Shown: positions 25,537-32,032 of the stretch, piece after piece
Numbering within the stretch: the first letter of the stretch is position 1
Layout: each line of letters opens with the position of its first letter
Source: Oscillospiraceae bacterium
GTDB lineage: Bacteria; Bacillota_A; Clostridia; Oscillospirales; CAG-272
Reading direction: 5' to 3'
Assembly: GCA_015064425.1 (NCBI GenBank)
Contig: SVSF01000008.1
Location: 1 to 32,032 of the forward strand
Length of the DNA: 32,032 nucleotides
Program-made: the position numbers and the translations under genes
The notes under the pieces: generated by a model
Databases searched by the model: none
Told to the model about the DNA's origin: nothing
What the model saw: only the letters and a program-made list of their open reading frames with translations

Positions 25537-26592
25537 ATGGCATTACTTGAAGTTCAAGACCTTCATACATCGTTCTTTACTCCCGCAGGAGAAGTTAAGG
25601 CAGTAAACGGAGTATCCTTTAATCTCGAAAGAGGAAAGGTACTGGGTATAGTCGGCGAGTCCGGTTCCGGTAAGTCTGTTACCGCATATTCCGTAATGCA
25701 GATACTTGCAGGTACGGGTAAGATCGTTTCGGGTTCCATAAAGCTTGACGGCCAGGAGCTTGTAGGCGCCGGTGAAAAGGTAATGAAGGGTGTAAGAGGA
25801 AATAAGATAAGCATTATCTTCCAGGACCCTATGACTTCTCTTAACCCCACTTATACTATCGGTCACCAGCTCATGGAGGCTATACTTCTTCACACGGGAA
25901 GAACAAAAAAACAGGCTCGTGAGAGAGCAGTAGAGATGCTCCGTCTTGTTAACGTAAACGAGCCCGAAAAACGTATGAACCAGTACCCTTATGAATTCTC
26001 CGGAGGTATGCGTCAGCGTGTTATGATCGCTATGGCGCTTGCCTGCGAACCCGATATACTTATAGCCGATGAACCTACCACGGCTCTTGACGTGACGATC
26101 CAGGCTCAGATACTTGAGCTTATGCAGTCACTTCAGAAGGAGCTGGGAATGGCTATCATACTCATAACCCATGACCTTGGCGTAGTCGCTCAGATGTGTG
26201 ATGAGGTAATCGTTATGTATGCAGGCTCTATTTGTGAGCAGGGTACTGCTGACGAGATATTCTACAATCCCCGTCACGAATATACCAAAGGTCTTCTCAG
26301 ATCCATTCCCACAACGGCAAGCGCAGGTACCAAACTCAAACCCATTACAGGTACGCCTATTGACTTGCTCAATATGCCCAAGGGTTGCCCCTTCGCACCC
26401 AGGTGCGACGCTGCTATGAAGATCTGTATCCACGAAAGATGCGAAAGAATGCAGATAAATGACGAGCATCAGGCTGCATGCTGGATGAACGTTAAGGATC
26501 AGGAAGAAAGAAAAGGCATAGATAAAAAGGTAGTTGACGTTTCAAATACCGCGGAAGCCGCAGGAAAGATGGAAGGCGGTGATACCGAATGA
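25537..26592 (+). CDS. oppD: Oligopeptide importer ATPase, OppD type
   Basis: A 351-residue ABC ATPase. Walker A is GESGSGKS (40-47), the Q-loop is Q96, the signature is FSGGMRQR (154-161), Walker B is ILIADEP (174-180) and the switch His is H212. The C-terminal oligopeptide-transporter extension carries the Cys motif [15 protein letters not shown] ... C ... ACW, which in Opp/Dpp ATPases holds an iron-sulfur cluster or structural metal. A charged tail of about 30 residues follows. The last codon overlaps the oppF start. Confidence 0.96.
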   Translation: MALLEVQDLHTSFFTPAGEVKAVNGVSFNLERGKVLGIVGESGSGKSVTAYSVMQILAGTGKIVSGSIKLDGQELVGAGEKVMKGVRGNKISIIFQDPMTSLNPTYTIGHQLMEAILLHTGRTKKQARERAVEMLRLVNVNEPEKRMNQYPYEFSGGMRQRVMIAMALACEPDILIADEPTTALDVTIQAQILELMQSLQKELGMAIILITHDLGVVAQMCDEVIVMYAGSICEQGTADEIFYNPRHEYTKGLLRSIPTTASAGTKLKPITGTPIDLLNMPKGCPFAPRCDAAMKICIHERCERMQINDEHQAACWMNVKDQEERKGIDKKVVDVSNTAEAAGKMEGGDTE

Positions 26593-27569
26593 ACAACAAT
26601 GAGATCCTTGTTGAGGTCAAAAATTTAAAGGAATATTTTAATATTACAACGGGACTTTTCAAGTCAAGACCTCTTAAAGCGGTCGATGACGTTTCTTTCG
26701 CGGTCAAGCGCGGAGAAACACTCGGTCTCGTAGGAGAATCCGGATGCGGTAAAACTACCGTAGGCCGTACACTCCTTCATCTTTACAAGCCTACAGCCGG
26801 TGAGATCTGGTTCGAAGGTAAGCAGATAGTTACAAAAGAAGATATAAAGGAATACCGCAAGAAGACTGCTATGGTGTTCCAGGATCCCTATTCATCTCTT
26901 AATCCCAGAATGACTGTAGCCGATATAATCGGTGAGCCTCTTGACGTACACGGCCTTTATTCAAGCAAGAATGAACGTCAGGATAAGATACTTGATCTTA
27001 TGTCAAAAGTAGGTCTTAACAGTGAACACGCTAACCGTTACGCTCACGAATTTTCCGGCGGTCAGAGGCAGAGAATAGGAATTGCCCGCTCACTGGCAAT
27101 CAATCCATCGTTCATTGTTTGTGATGAGCCGGTTTCGGCACTTGACGTATCTATTCAGGCCCAGGTAATAAATATGTTTGATGAGCTTCAGGATGAGCTT
27201 GGGCTTACATACCTGTTTATTGCCCATGACCTTTTGGTAGTTCGCCATATCTCCGACCGTATTGCCGTAATGTATCTCGGTAAGATGGTTGAACTTGCAG
27301 AGTCAAACGAGATATGCGATCGTCCTCTCCATCCGTATACGAAGTCTCTTATGTCCTCGGTACCTATGCCTGACCCCAAGACGGCAAGAGAGAACAAGAG
27401 AATCGTTCTGTCGGGAGATATTCCCAGCCCCCTCAATGCTCCTTCGGGATGCCCATTCCGTACACGTTGTCCATACGCGACAGAAGCTTGTGCGGCGACT
27501 ATGCCCGAGTTCAAGGAAGTATCTGCGGGACACTTTGTTGCTTGTCATAATATTGACAAGATAAACTAA
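26589..27569 (+). CDS. oppF: Oligopeptide importer ATPase, OppF type
   Basis: A 326-residue ABC ATPase forming the heterodimer with OppD. Walker A is GESGCGKT (49-56), the signature is FSGGQRQR, Walker B is FIVCDEP, and the switch His is in FIAHDL. The C-terminal extension has [15 protein letters not shown] and a final C-H pair. It starts at ATGA overlapping the oppD stop, so it is translationally coupled. Confidence 0.96.
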   Translation: MNNNEILVEVKNLKEYFNITTGLFKSRPLKAVDDVSFAVKRGETLGLVGESGCGKTTVGRTLLHLYKPTAGEIWFEGKQIVTKEDIKEYRKKTAMVFQDPYSSLNPRMTVADIIGEPLDVHGLYSSKNERQDKILDLMSKVGLNSEHANRYAHEFSGGQRQRIGIARSLAINPSFIVCDEPVSALDVSIQAQVINMFDELQDELGLTYLFIAHDLLVVRHISDRIAVMYLGKMVELAESNEICDRPLHPYTKSLMSSVPMPDPKTARENKRIVLSGDIPSPLNAPSGCPFRTRCPYATEACAATMPEFKEVSAGHFVACHNIDKIN

Positions 27570-27588
27570 TATTTCTTCGTTTCATTTA

Positions 27589-27610
27589 CCGCTGCTGTCA
27601 AACGCGGCGG
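27589..27610 (+). other. Short hairpin between oppF and the binding-protein gene
   Basis: A 7-bp stem (CCGCTGC with GCGGCGG, one G-U) and an eight-base loop, with TTTTTT about 12 bases later. It could be an RNA stabiliser or a weak attenuator that separates the level of the binding protein from that of the permeases. Confidence 0.4.
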
Positions 27611-27645
27611 GTTTGAATAAAATTTTTTGAAAGGAAAAAGAAAAA

Positions 27646-29445
27646 ATGAAAAGACTCCTCGCATTAATGCTTGCTGTAATGATGATGTTTGCTCTCGTTG
27701 CATGCGGCGGCGACGGAAAAGGCAACGATCTTGATGCTAATGAAGCTGAGATCAGAAAGGCTGAGATCCGTAACGCAATTGCTCTTATGTTTGACCGTAA
27801 CTACATCGCAGACGAGATCGGTCAGGCAGGTCAGGTACCCGCTTCTTCTTTCGTAGCAATGGGTATGACTGATGCAGACGGCACTGAGTTCTACCTCAAC
27901 GCAGGTTCCAGTGACGACTATGACGGATACTATGATGTATCTGCAGACTCCTATGAAGCTAACTTCGCTAAGGCTATTGAGATCCTTAAGAAGTACTACA
28001 CATGGGATGAAGGAAGCCAGAAGTTCACAGACTTCCCCACACTTACTTATCTCTACAACACATCCGACGGACACAAGGCTATCGGTGAGTACCTCCAGAG
28101 CGCTCTCGCTACAGTTGGTATCACAATGAACCTTGAGAACCAGGAATGGAACACCTTCCTTAACACACGTAAGAACGGTGACTATTCCGTAGCACGTAAC
28201 GGCTGGCTCGCTGACTACAACGATCCGATATGCTTCCTCGATATGTGGACATCCGGTTCCGGTAATAACGACGTTCAGTTCGGTAAGGGCGATCATGAAA
28301 AGGTAGCTATTTATGACCTTGACCTCACTCCTTACGGATATGAGACAAAGGTTGAAGACGGCACATGGGCAGAGACCTATGACGTTCTTATCACAGCTAT
28401 CAAGTCTTGCACAGACGTAAACAACCGTTATGCAATGATGCACATCGCTGAGGATATGCTTATGTCCACAGGTTGTATCGTTCCTCTTTACTTCTACACA
28501 GATATCTACATGATAGATGAAGATGTAAAGGGCTTCTTTGCTAACCCCCTCGGATACAAGTACTTCATGTACAGCACATATGGTGATAACAGCTCTATCT
28601 CCATCTGTCTCTCTTCCGAGCCTGATACTATCGACCCTGCTCTCAACTCTGCAGTTGACGGCGCTACACTCGTAAGCCACCTCTTCTCCGGTCTCGCTAA
28701 GTGGGGCCAGGATGAAAACGGCAAGCTCGTTATCCTTCCCGACGCTGCTAAGGAACTTCCCGCAGGCGTTGTTAACGAAGACGGCACAGTTACTTACACA
28801 TACACACTTAAGGACGGTCTTAAGTGGTCCGATGGTAAGGACGTTACAGCTGCTGACTTTGCATTTGCATGGCAGAGAGCTGCTTCCACAGAACTCGCTG
28901 CTGACTACGGCTACATGTTCGAGCTCGTAGTAGGCTACGATGAGATCTGGGAAACAGACGCTGACGGCAACTACGTAAATCCCGATGCTAAGCTTGCAGT
29001 TGAAGCAGTTGACGCTAAGACTCTCAAGGTTACTATCAAGAACGCAGTTTCTTACTGGGATGAGCTCCTTGCATTCCCCACATATTTCCCCGTACGTGAG
29101 GACGTTGTTGCTAACGAAGCATGGGCTACAGATCCTTCCACATACGTATGCAATGGTGCATACTACATCAGCGCTTGGGAGCACAACAGTGTTATCACTC
29201 TTACAAAGAGCGAAAACTACGTTGATGCTGATTCCGTAACAATGAACGAGATCAAGTGCTTCCTCTCCGATGACTCCAACAATATGCTCACAAACTTCAA
29301 GAACGGCACATGGCAGCTCATCGACGACGTTCCCACAAACGAGATCGCTACACTTAAGAGCGAGTACGCAAGTGAATTCGTAGTAATGGGCCAGATCGGT
29401 ACTTACTATGTATGCTGGAACGTAAACGAGGATATTCTTCCCTAA
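27646..29445 (+). CDS. Circularly permuted OppA-type peptide-binding lipoprotein
   Basis: A 599-residue lipoprotein: signal peptide 1-19, lipobox LVAC with lipid Cys 20. The parts of OppA appear in swapped order. Residues about 32-311 match the usual C-terminal part: RNAIALMFDRNYI, LYNTSDGHKA, NQEWNTFLNTRKNGDYSVAR, GWLADYNDP, IVPLYFYTD. Residues about 315-599 match the usual N-terminal part: LSSEPDTIDPAL, LFSGLAKW, LKDGLKWSDGKDVTAADFAF, ending GTYYVCWNVNEDILP. In standard OppA that ending leads straight into the ..VRxAixxxxDR strand found here at residue 41. There is no stop, signal peptide or frameshift at the junction (residues 311-318, near base 28580). It has a good ribosome binding site (AAAGGAAAAAG) and a terminator, and is the last gene of the opp operon. 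Codon choice (CTC, ACA, GCT, TCC) is more biased than in its neighbours, suggesting high expression. Confidence 0.9.
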   Translation: MKRLLALMLAVMMMFALVACGGDGKGNDLDANEAEIRKAEIRNAIALMFDRNYIADEIGQAGQVPASSFVAMGMTDADGTEFYLNAGSSDDYDGYYDVSADSYEANFAKAIEILKKYYTWDEGSQKFTDFPTLTYLYNTSDGHKAIGEYLQSALATVGITMNLENQEWNTFLNTRKNGDYSVARNGWLADYNDPICFLDMWTSGSGNNDVQFGKGDHEKVAIYDLDLTPYGYETKVEDGTWAETYDVLITAIKSCTDVNNRYAMMHIAEDMLMSTGCIVPLYFYTDIYMIDEDVKGFFANPLGYKYFMYSTYGDNSSISICLSSEPDTIDPALNSAVDGATLVSHLFSGLAKWGQDENGKLVILPDAAKELPAGVVNEDGTVTYTYTLKDGLKWSDGKDVTAADFAFAWQRAASTELAADYGYMFELVVGYDEIWETDADGNYVNPDAKLAVEAVDAKTLKVTIKNAVSYWDELLAFPTYFPVREDVVANEAWATDPSTYVCNGAYYISAWEHNSVITLTKSENYVDADSVTMNEIKCFLSDDSNNMLTNFKNGTWQLIDDVPTNEIATLKSEYASEFVVMGQIGTYYVCWNVNEDILP

Positions 29446-29469
29446 TTTAAGAGAATAATATTTGCTCTG

Positions 29470-29500
29470 CGGCGCCCTCCAACGGAGGGTGCCGTTTTTT
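29470..29500 (+). terminator. Intrinsic terminator of the opp operon
   Basis: An 11-bp stem (CGGCGCCCTCC with GGAGGGTGCCG, one G-U), a three-base loop and T6. Confidence 0.93.
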
Positions 29501-29538
29501 ATAAAAAATATCGGCGCAGAGTTTTTGCTCTGCGCCGA
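29501..29538 (-). terminator. Intrinsic terminator of the serine hydrolase gene
   Basis: A perfect 11-bp stem (29511-29521 with 29528-29538) and a six-base loop. Read on the minus strand it is followed by TATTTTTTAT. Confidence 0.9.
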
Positions 29539-29546
29539 AACTTTAT

Positions 29547-30452
29547 TCAGATAAGATACTTGAACAAAAGGTGAATAAGTCTCATCATATCGTTATATTC
29601 GGAACTTTGTATACCTACAACGGCATTATCTTTGGGGAATACGATCGACATCTGACCGTAAGCACCTTCCGCTCTGTATATAAAAGGTTCCTCGTTTGTT
29701 ACCCAGAATTGGTAGCCGTAGCCCGTCCCGCACCATCTGTCGCTTGCATTTGTGGAGATCTGTTTTTTTACCGCTTCCTTTACCCACTTTGAGGAGACGA
29801 TCTGCTCACCGTTCCAACGTCCTTCGTTGAGATAAAGGATTCCGAGCTTCATCATATTCTGGAGACTCATATATAACCCGCTTCCTCCGAAAGCATTCCC
29901 TTTTGGGTCTGCTTCCCAAGCGGGATAGCCTATATCAAGCTTCTTGAACAGCTTTTCATAAAGATATTCCTGAAGCTTCATACCTACTGCACGGCTTACC
30001 ATGCATCCTGCCATATGGCTGTCTCCGTTCGAGTAGAGGAAGCGCTCCCCGGGAGCAAATTTCGGCTTTCTTGACAGATAATATTCAATATAATCAGGCA
30101 TTCCCTCTCCCTTTTTTCTGCTTTCTCCCATAAGGAGCGCAGTACCTATGCCCGAGCTCATAGTGAGCAGATGGCGGAGAGTGATTTTTTTTATGCTTTC
30201 GTCCGCATCGATATAAGCATATTCAGGGAACATATCCCAAAGCTTGTGATCCAAAGAGAGCTTTCCTTCGTCTATTGCTATACCTGCCGCTGTGGATACA
30301 AAGCTCTTCGTATGAGAATATATGCATCTCTCGGGGCTTTTGACAAAGACCTTTTCAAGCACTGTTTCACCGTTCTGATATAGGCAGATAGCTTCACAGC
30401 CTGTGTTGTTTTCTTCCAGAATTTTTATAAGATCAAGAACTTTTTCTTTCAT
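29547..30452 (-). CDS. Beta-lactamase-related serine hydrolase (class C fold)
   Basis: A 301-residue protein of the beta-lactamase/transpeptidase-like superfamily. The SxxK motif is S46-H-T-K49 (YSHTKSF), YxN is Y140-S-N142, and the third motif region is AEGAYGQ (261-267), as in esterase and D-peptidase members and not true AmpC. No signal peptide is visible, so it is probably cytoplasmic. Substrates in this group include esters and D-amino-acid peptides; none can be assigned. The frame opens at 30479, but AAGGAGAG lies seven bases before the ATG at 30452. It is a single-gene unit. Confidence 0.88.
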   Translation of the reverse strand: MKEKVLDLIKILEENNTGCEAICLYQNGETVLEKVFVKSPERCIYSHTKSFVSTAAGIAIDEGKLSLDHKLWDMFPEYAYIDADESIKKITLRHLLTMSSGIGTALLMGESRKKGEGMPDYIEYYLSRKPKFAPGERFLYSNGDSHMAGCMVSRAVGMKLQEYLYEKLFKKLDIGYPAWEADPKGNAFGGSGLYMSLQNMMKLGILYLNEGRWNGEQIVSSKWVKEAVKKQISTNASDRWCGTGYGYQFWVTNEEPFIYRAEGAYGQMSIVFPKDNAVVGIQSSEYNDMMRLIHLLFKYLI

Positions 30453-30484
30453 AAGTATACTCTCCTTATAAGCTTTCACCGTAA

Positions 30485-30513
30485 ATTTTACCCGAAATAA
30501 CGGGATATGTCAA
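30485..30513 (-). promoter_or_regulatory. Promoter of the serine hydrolase gene
   Basis: On the minus strand: TTGACA (30513-30508), 17 bp, TAAAAT (30490-30485). Confidence 0.85.
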
Positions 30514-30581
30514 TCTTTCTCATTGACTTTTGCGCCATAATATGCAAAAATATAAATGCAATAAATATAAGAGGTAAAAAT

Positions 30582-31160
30582 ATGTCAAAAGTACAATGGA
30601 AGGGTGGAACCCTTCTTTCCCCCGTTCCCGCTGCAATGGTAAGCTGCGGTGATATGGAAAACTCAAATATCATAACTATAGCCTGGACGGGAATAATAAA
30701 CTCGGATCCTCCGAAGCTTTATATTTCCGTACGTCCTTCGAGACATTCCTATAACATAATAAAGGAAAAGGGCTGCTTCGTCGTAAATCTTACAAACGGT
30801 GCTCTCGTGCGCGCTGCGGATACCTGCGGAGTTCTTACGGGCGCAAAGGTAGATAAGTTTAAAAAATGTAAACTAACGAAGGAAAAAGCCTTTGAGATAG
30901 ACTGTCCCGTAATAGCTGAAAGCCCTCTTTCTCTCGAATGTAAGGTGACGGATATAATAAGCCTCGGATCTCACGATATGTTTATAGCCGATATTGTGGC
31001 TGCCGACGTTGACGAAAGCCTTATTGACGAAAAAGGAAAGCTACATCTTGAAAAAGCAGGTCTCACGGCTTATTCCCACGGTGAATATTTTGCTTTGGGT
31101 AAAAAAGTAGGAAGCTTTGGCTTTTCCGTAAGAAAGAAAAAGGCAAAAAGTAAAAAATAA
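30582..31160 (+). CDS. Flavin reductase family protein (FMN-binding split barrel)
   Basis: A 192-residue protein of the flavin reductase-like/FMN-binding split-barrel family. Diagnostic segments are PVPAAMVSCGD near the N-terminus, NIITIAWTGIINSDPPKLYISVRPSRHS-type text for FMN and phosphate binding, and CFVVNLT. Members bind FMN and reduce flavins, or act as small redox proteins. The C-terminus is unusually Lys-rich. The longest frame starts at 30507, but GAGGT sits before the ATG at 30582 and the family alignment begins there. A TTGACT-like -35 lies upstream, but I could not place a convincing -10. Confidence 0.92.
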   Translation: MSKVQWKGGTLLSPVPAAMVSCGDMENSNIITIAWTGIINSDPPKLYISVRPSRHSYNIIKEKGCFVVNLTNGALVRAADTCGVLTGAKVDKFKKCKLTKEKAFEIDCPVIAESPLSLECKVTDIISLGSHDMFIADIVAADVDESLIDEKGKLHLEKAGLTAYSHGEYFALGKKVGSFGFSVRKKKAKSKK

Positions 31161-31222
31161 ATGGAACTTTTTGCGGATATGACAGTCTTATAGATGCAAA
31201 TATATCCACAGAGGTGATATCT

Positions 31223-31750
31223 ATGAAGAAAACTTTTTTTATTATACTTGCATTTGCACTTTCAAGCTTAATGTTTTTCTCTTGCTCGCTAAAGGAAGCT
31301 GAGGAGACTCAGGGAGAAAGTATAAAGGAAACTGAAGGCGATAAAACCGAAACTCAGGGAGAAGCCAACGGAGAGATAGAAGCGGATGTGCTTGTAAGGC
31401 TCTATCTTCCCAATGAAAATTACGACGGATGCGTAGTCAAGGAATTTGAGAGCGCAGTCCCCGACGGAGAAAGACTCGTTTCTCTGCTTATTAAAGAAGG
31501 TGTCCTTGCAGAGGACGTAAAGCTTTTGAGCATGAGGCAAGAGGGAGATGTCCTCTATCTAGATATGAACGAAGGCTTCCTCGATCATCTCTGCACTTTC
31601 GGCTCTTCTACCGAGGGGATAGTTATGCGCTGTCTTACCTATAGCTTTATGGATGCTTTCGGCGCATCACAGACTTATATTACCGCAGAAGGGAAGACTA
31701 TAAGCACCGGTCATGTAGTCTATGATTTTCCTATCGAGATGCAGAAATGA
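31223..31750 (+). CDS. Lipoprotein with GerMN domain
   Basis: A 175-residue lipoprotein. The signal peptide ends in MFFSC (lipid Cys 21), then an acidic Glu/Thr-rich linker (about 24-55). The GerMN domain (about 58-170) has VRLYLPNENYD, RLVSLLIKEGV, VLYLDMNEGFLD and TAEGKTIST. GerMN domains occur in spore-germination and sporulation lipoproteins and other cell-envelope proteins. One copy, not the two seen in GerM, is present. The start at 31223 follows GAGGTGAT. It lies 62 bases after the flavin reductase gene and may be co-transcribed with it. Confidence 0.85.
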   Translation: MKKTFFIILAFALSSLMFFSCSLKEAEETQGESIKETEGDKTETQGEANGEIEADVLVRLYLPNENYDGCVVKEFESAVPDGERLVSLLIKEGVLAEDVKLLSMRQEGDVLYLDMNEGFLDHLCTFGSSTEGIVMRCLTYSFMDAFGASQTYITAEGKTISTGHVVYDFPIEMQK

Positions 31751-31821
31751 TATCAAACTTTTGCTTTTAGAATGAAGGAACGTTGTTACTATGCTGCAAA
31801 CTTAAAGTTTATATTACAAAT

Positions 31822-31863
31822 AAAAAGAGAAATGTTACAAAAACCTGTAATGTTTCTCTTTTT
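31822..31863 (+). terminator. Terminator after the GerMN lipoprotein gene
   Basis: An 18-base inverted repeat with two mismatched positions (31822-31839 with 31846-31863) and a six-base loop, ending in T5. The A/T flanks make it potentially bidirectional. Confidence 0.8.
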
Positions 31864-31957
31864 AAATTTTTGAAAAATCAGTAACTATAATATAATGTAG
31901 AAAATAATTTCCAACAATTTCCAATGTTACAATTGTGTTACAAAATAATAAATGGAC

Positions 31958-31992
31958 TTGTAATATTGAATGACATACGATATAATGTCATT
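31958..31992 (+). promoter_or_regulatory. Promoter with inverted repeat at the right edge
   Basis: TTGTAA (31958-31963), 17 bp, TATAAT (31981-31986). AATGACAT (31969-31976) and ATGTCATT (31985-31992) form an 8-bp inverted repeat spaced by eight bases across the -10. The controlled gene is beyond the window. Confidence 0.7.
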
Positions 31993-32032
31993 GCATGAAG
32001 GAATTCTTTTACAGTAGCTACGTAAAGGAATT

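Noticed and set aside
27664..29184. A 506-codon open frame on the minus strand inside the permuted binding-protein gene
   Set aside because: It is a shadow of the strongly codon-biased plus-strand gene. Its translation is Cys/Val-rich low-complexity text with no family features, and it has no ribosome binding site. The plus strand has signal peptide, motifs and terminator.
27646..29445. Binding protein considered as two tandem partial genes or a frameshifted pseudogene
   Set aside because: A single 599-codon frame has one signal peptide, no internal stop and no internal signal peptide. The two halves together account for one complete OppA, in swapped order.
29461..29540. Similar GCTCTGCGGCG/GCTCTGCGCCG strings as a possible repeat or attachment site
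   Set aside because: They are parts of two separate back-to-back terminators, one for each strand, and need no mobile-element explanation.
30523..30556. TTGACT as the -35 of a promoter for the flavin reductase gene
   Set aside because: At 17 bp spacing the -10 would be AAAAAT, and the TATAAA further on is 22 bp away. Too weak to list as a feature.

Overview
The window looks like chromosome of a fermentative, low-to-mid GC Gram-positive bacterium of the class Clostridia, probably gut-associated. This is inference. It rests on strong GGAGG-type ribosome binding sites, sigma-A promoters (TTGACA, 17 bp, TATAAT), lipobox signal peptides instead of an outer-membrane apparatus, two binding-protein-dependent ABC importers, a GH78 rhamnosidase and a GerMN-type lipoprotein. 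I see no rRNA, tRNA, CRISPR array, IS element or phage gene.

Layout, left to right. A small double zinc-ribbon protein (39-311) is followed by a URO-D-superfamily/DUF2284 pair (463-2139), which is probably linked to corrinoid or one-carbon chemistry. A four-gene importer operon (2232-6326) holds a short membrane-anchored protein, a binding protein that appears to carry a beta-propeller-like N-terminal half, and MalF/MalG-type permeases without an ATPase. It converges on a DHHW/MBOAT pair (6374-8925, minus) of the kind that acetylates cell-surface polysaccharide. Divergent from that pair is an alpha-L-rhamnosidase (9211-11808). Next come a DUF89 phosphatase (11938-12813) and an operon of response regulator, histidine kinase and membrane glycosyltransferase (12978-16839). 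The promoter region of that operon carries three helically phased repeats. A zinc-ribbon membrane protein (16994-18889), an ABC-2 exporter operon (19003-22075) and galE (22130-23146, minus) follow.

The right-hand third is an oligopeptide (Opp/Dpp) importer operon: oppB, oppC, oppD, oppF and a binding protein (23510-29445). The binding protein is the main discovery. Its signal peptide is followed by what is normally the C-terminal half of OppA, and then by what is normally the N-terminal half, in one uninterrupted reading frame. This is a circular permutation of the OppA fold. The two junctions fall where such a permutation would be structurally tolerable: near the inter-lobe hinge and at the joined native termini. 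The window ends with a serine hydrolase (minus), a flavin reductase, a GerMN lipoprotein and a promoter with an inverted repeat facing a gene beyond the edge.

Many genes are bounded by clear intrinsic terminators and near-consensus promoters, so most transcription units can be drawn from the sequence alone. I re-chose many starts using ribosome binding sites and promoters. Several are 9 to 90 bases downstream of the longest possible open frame.
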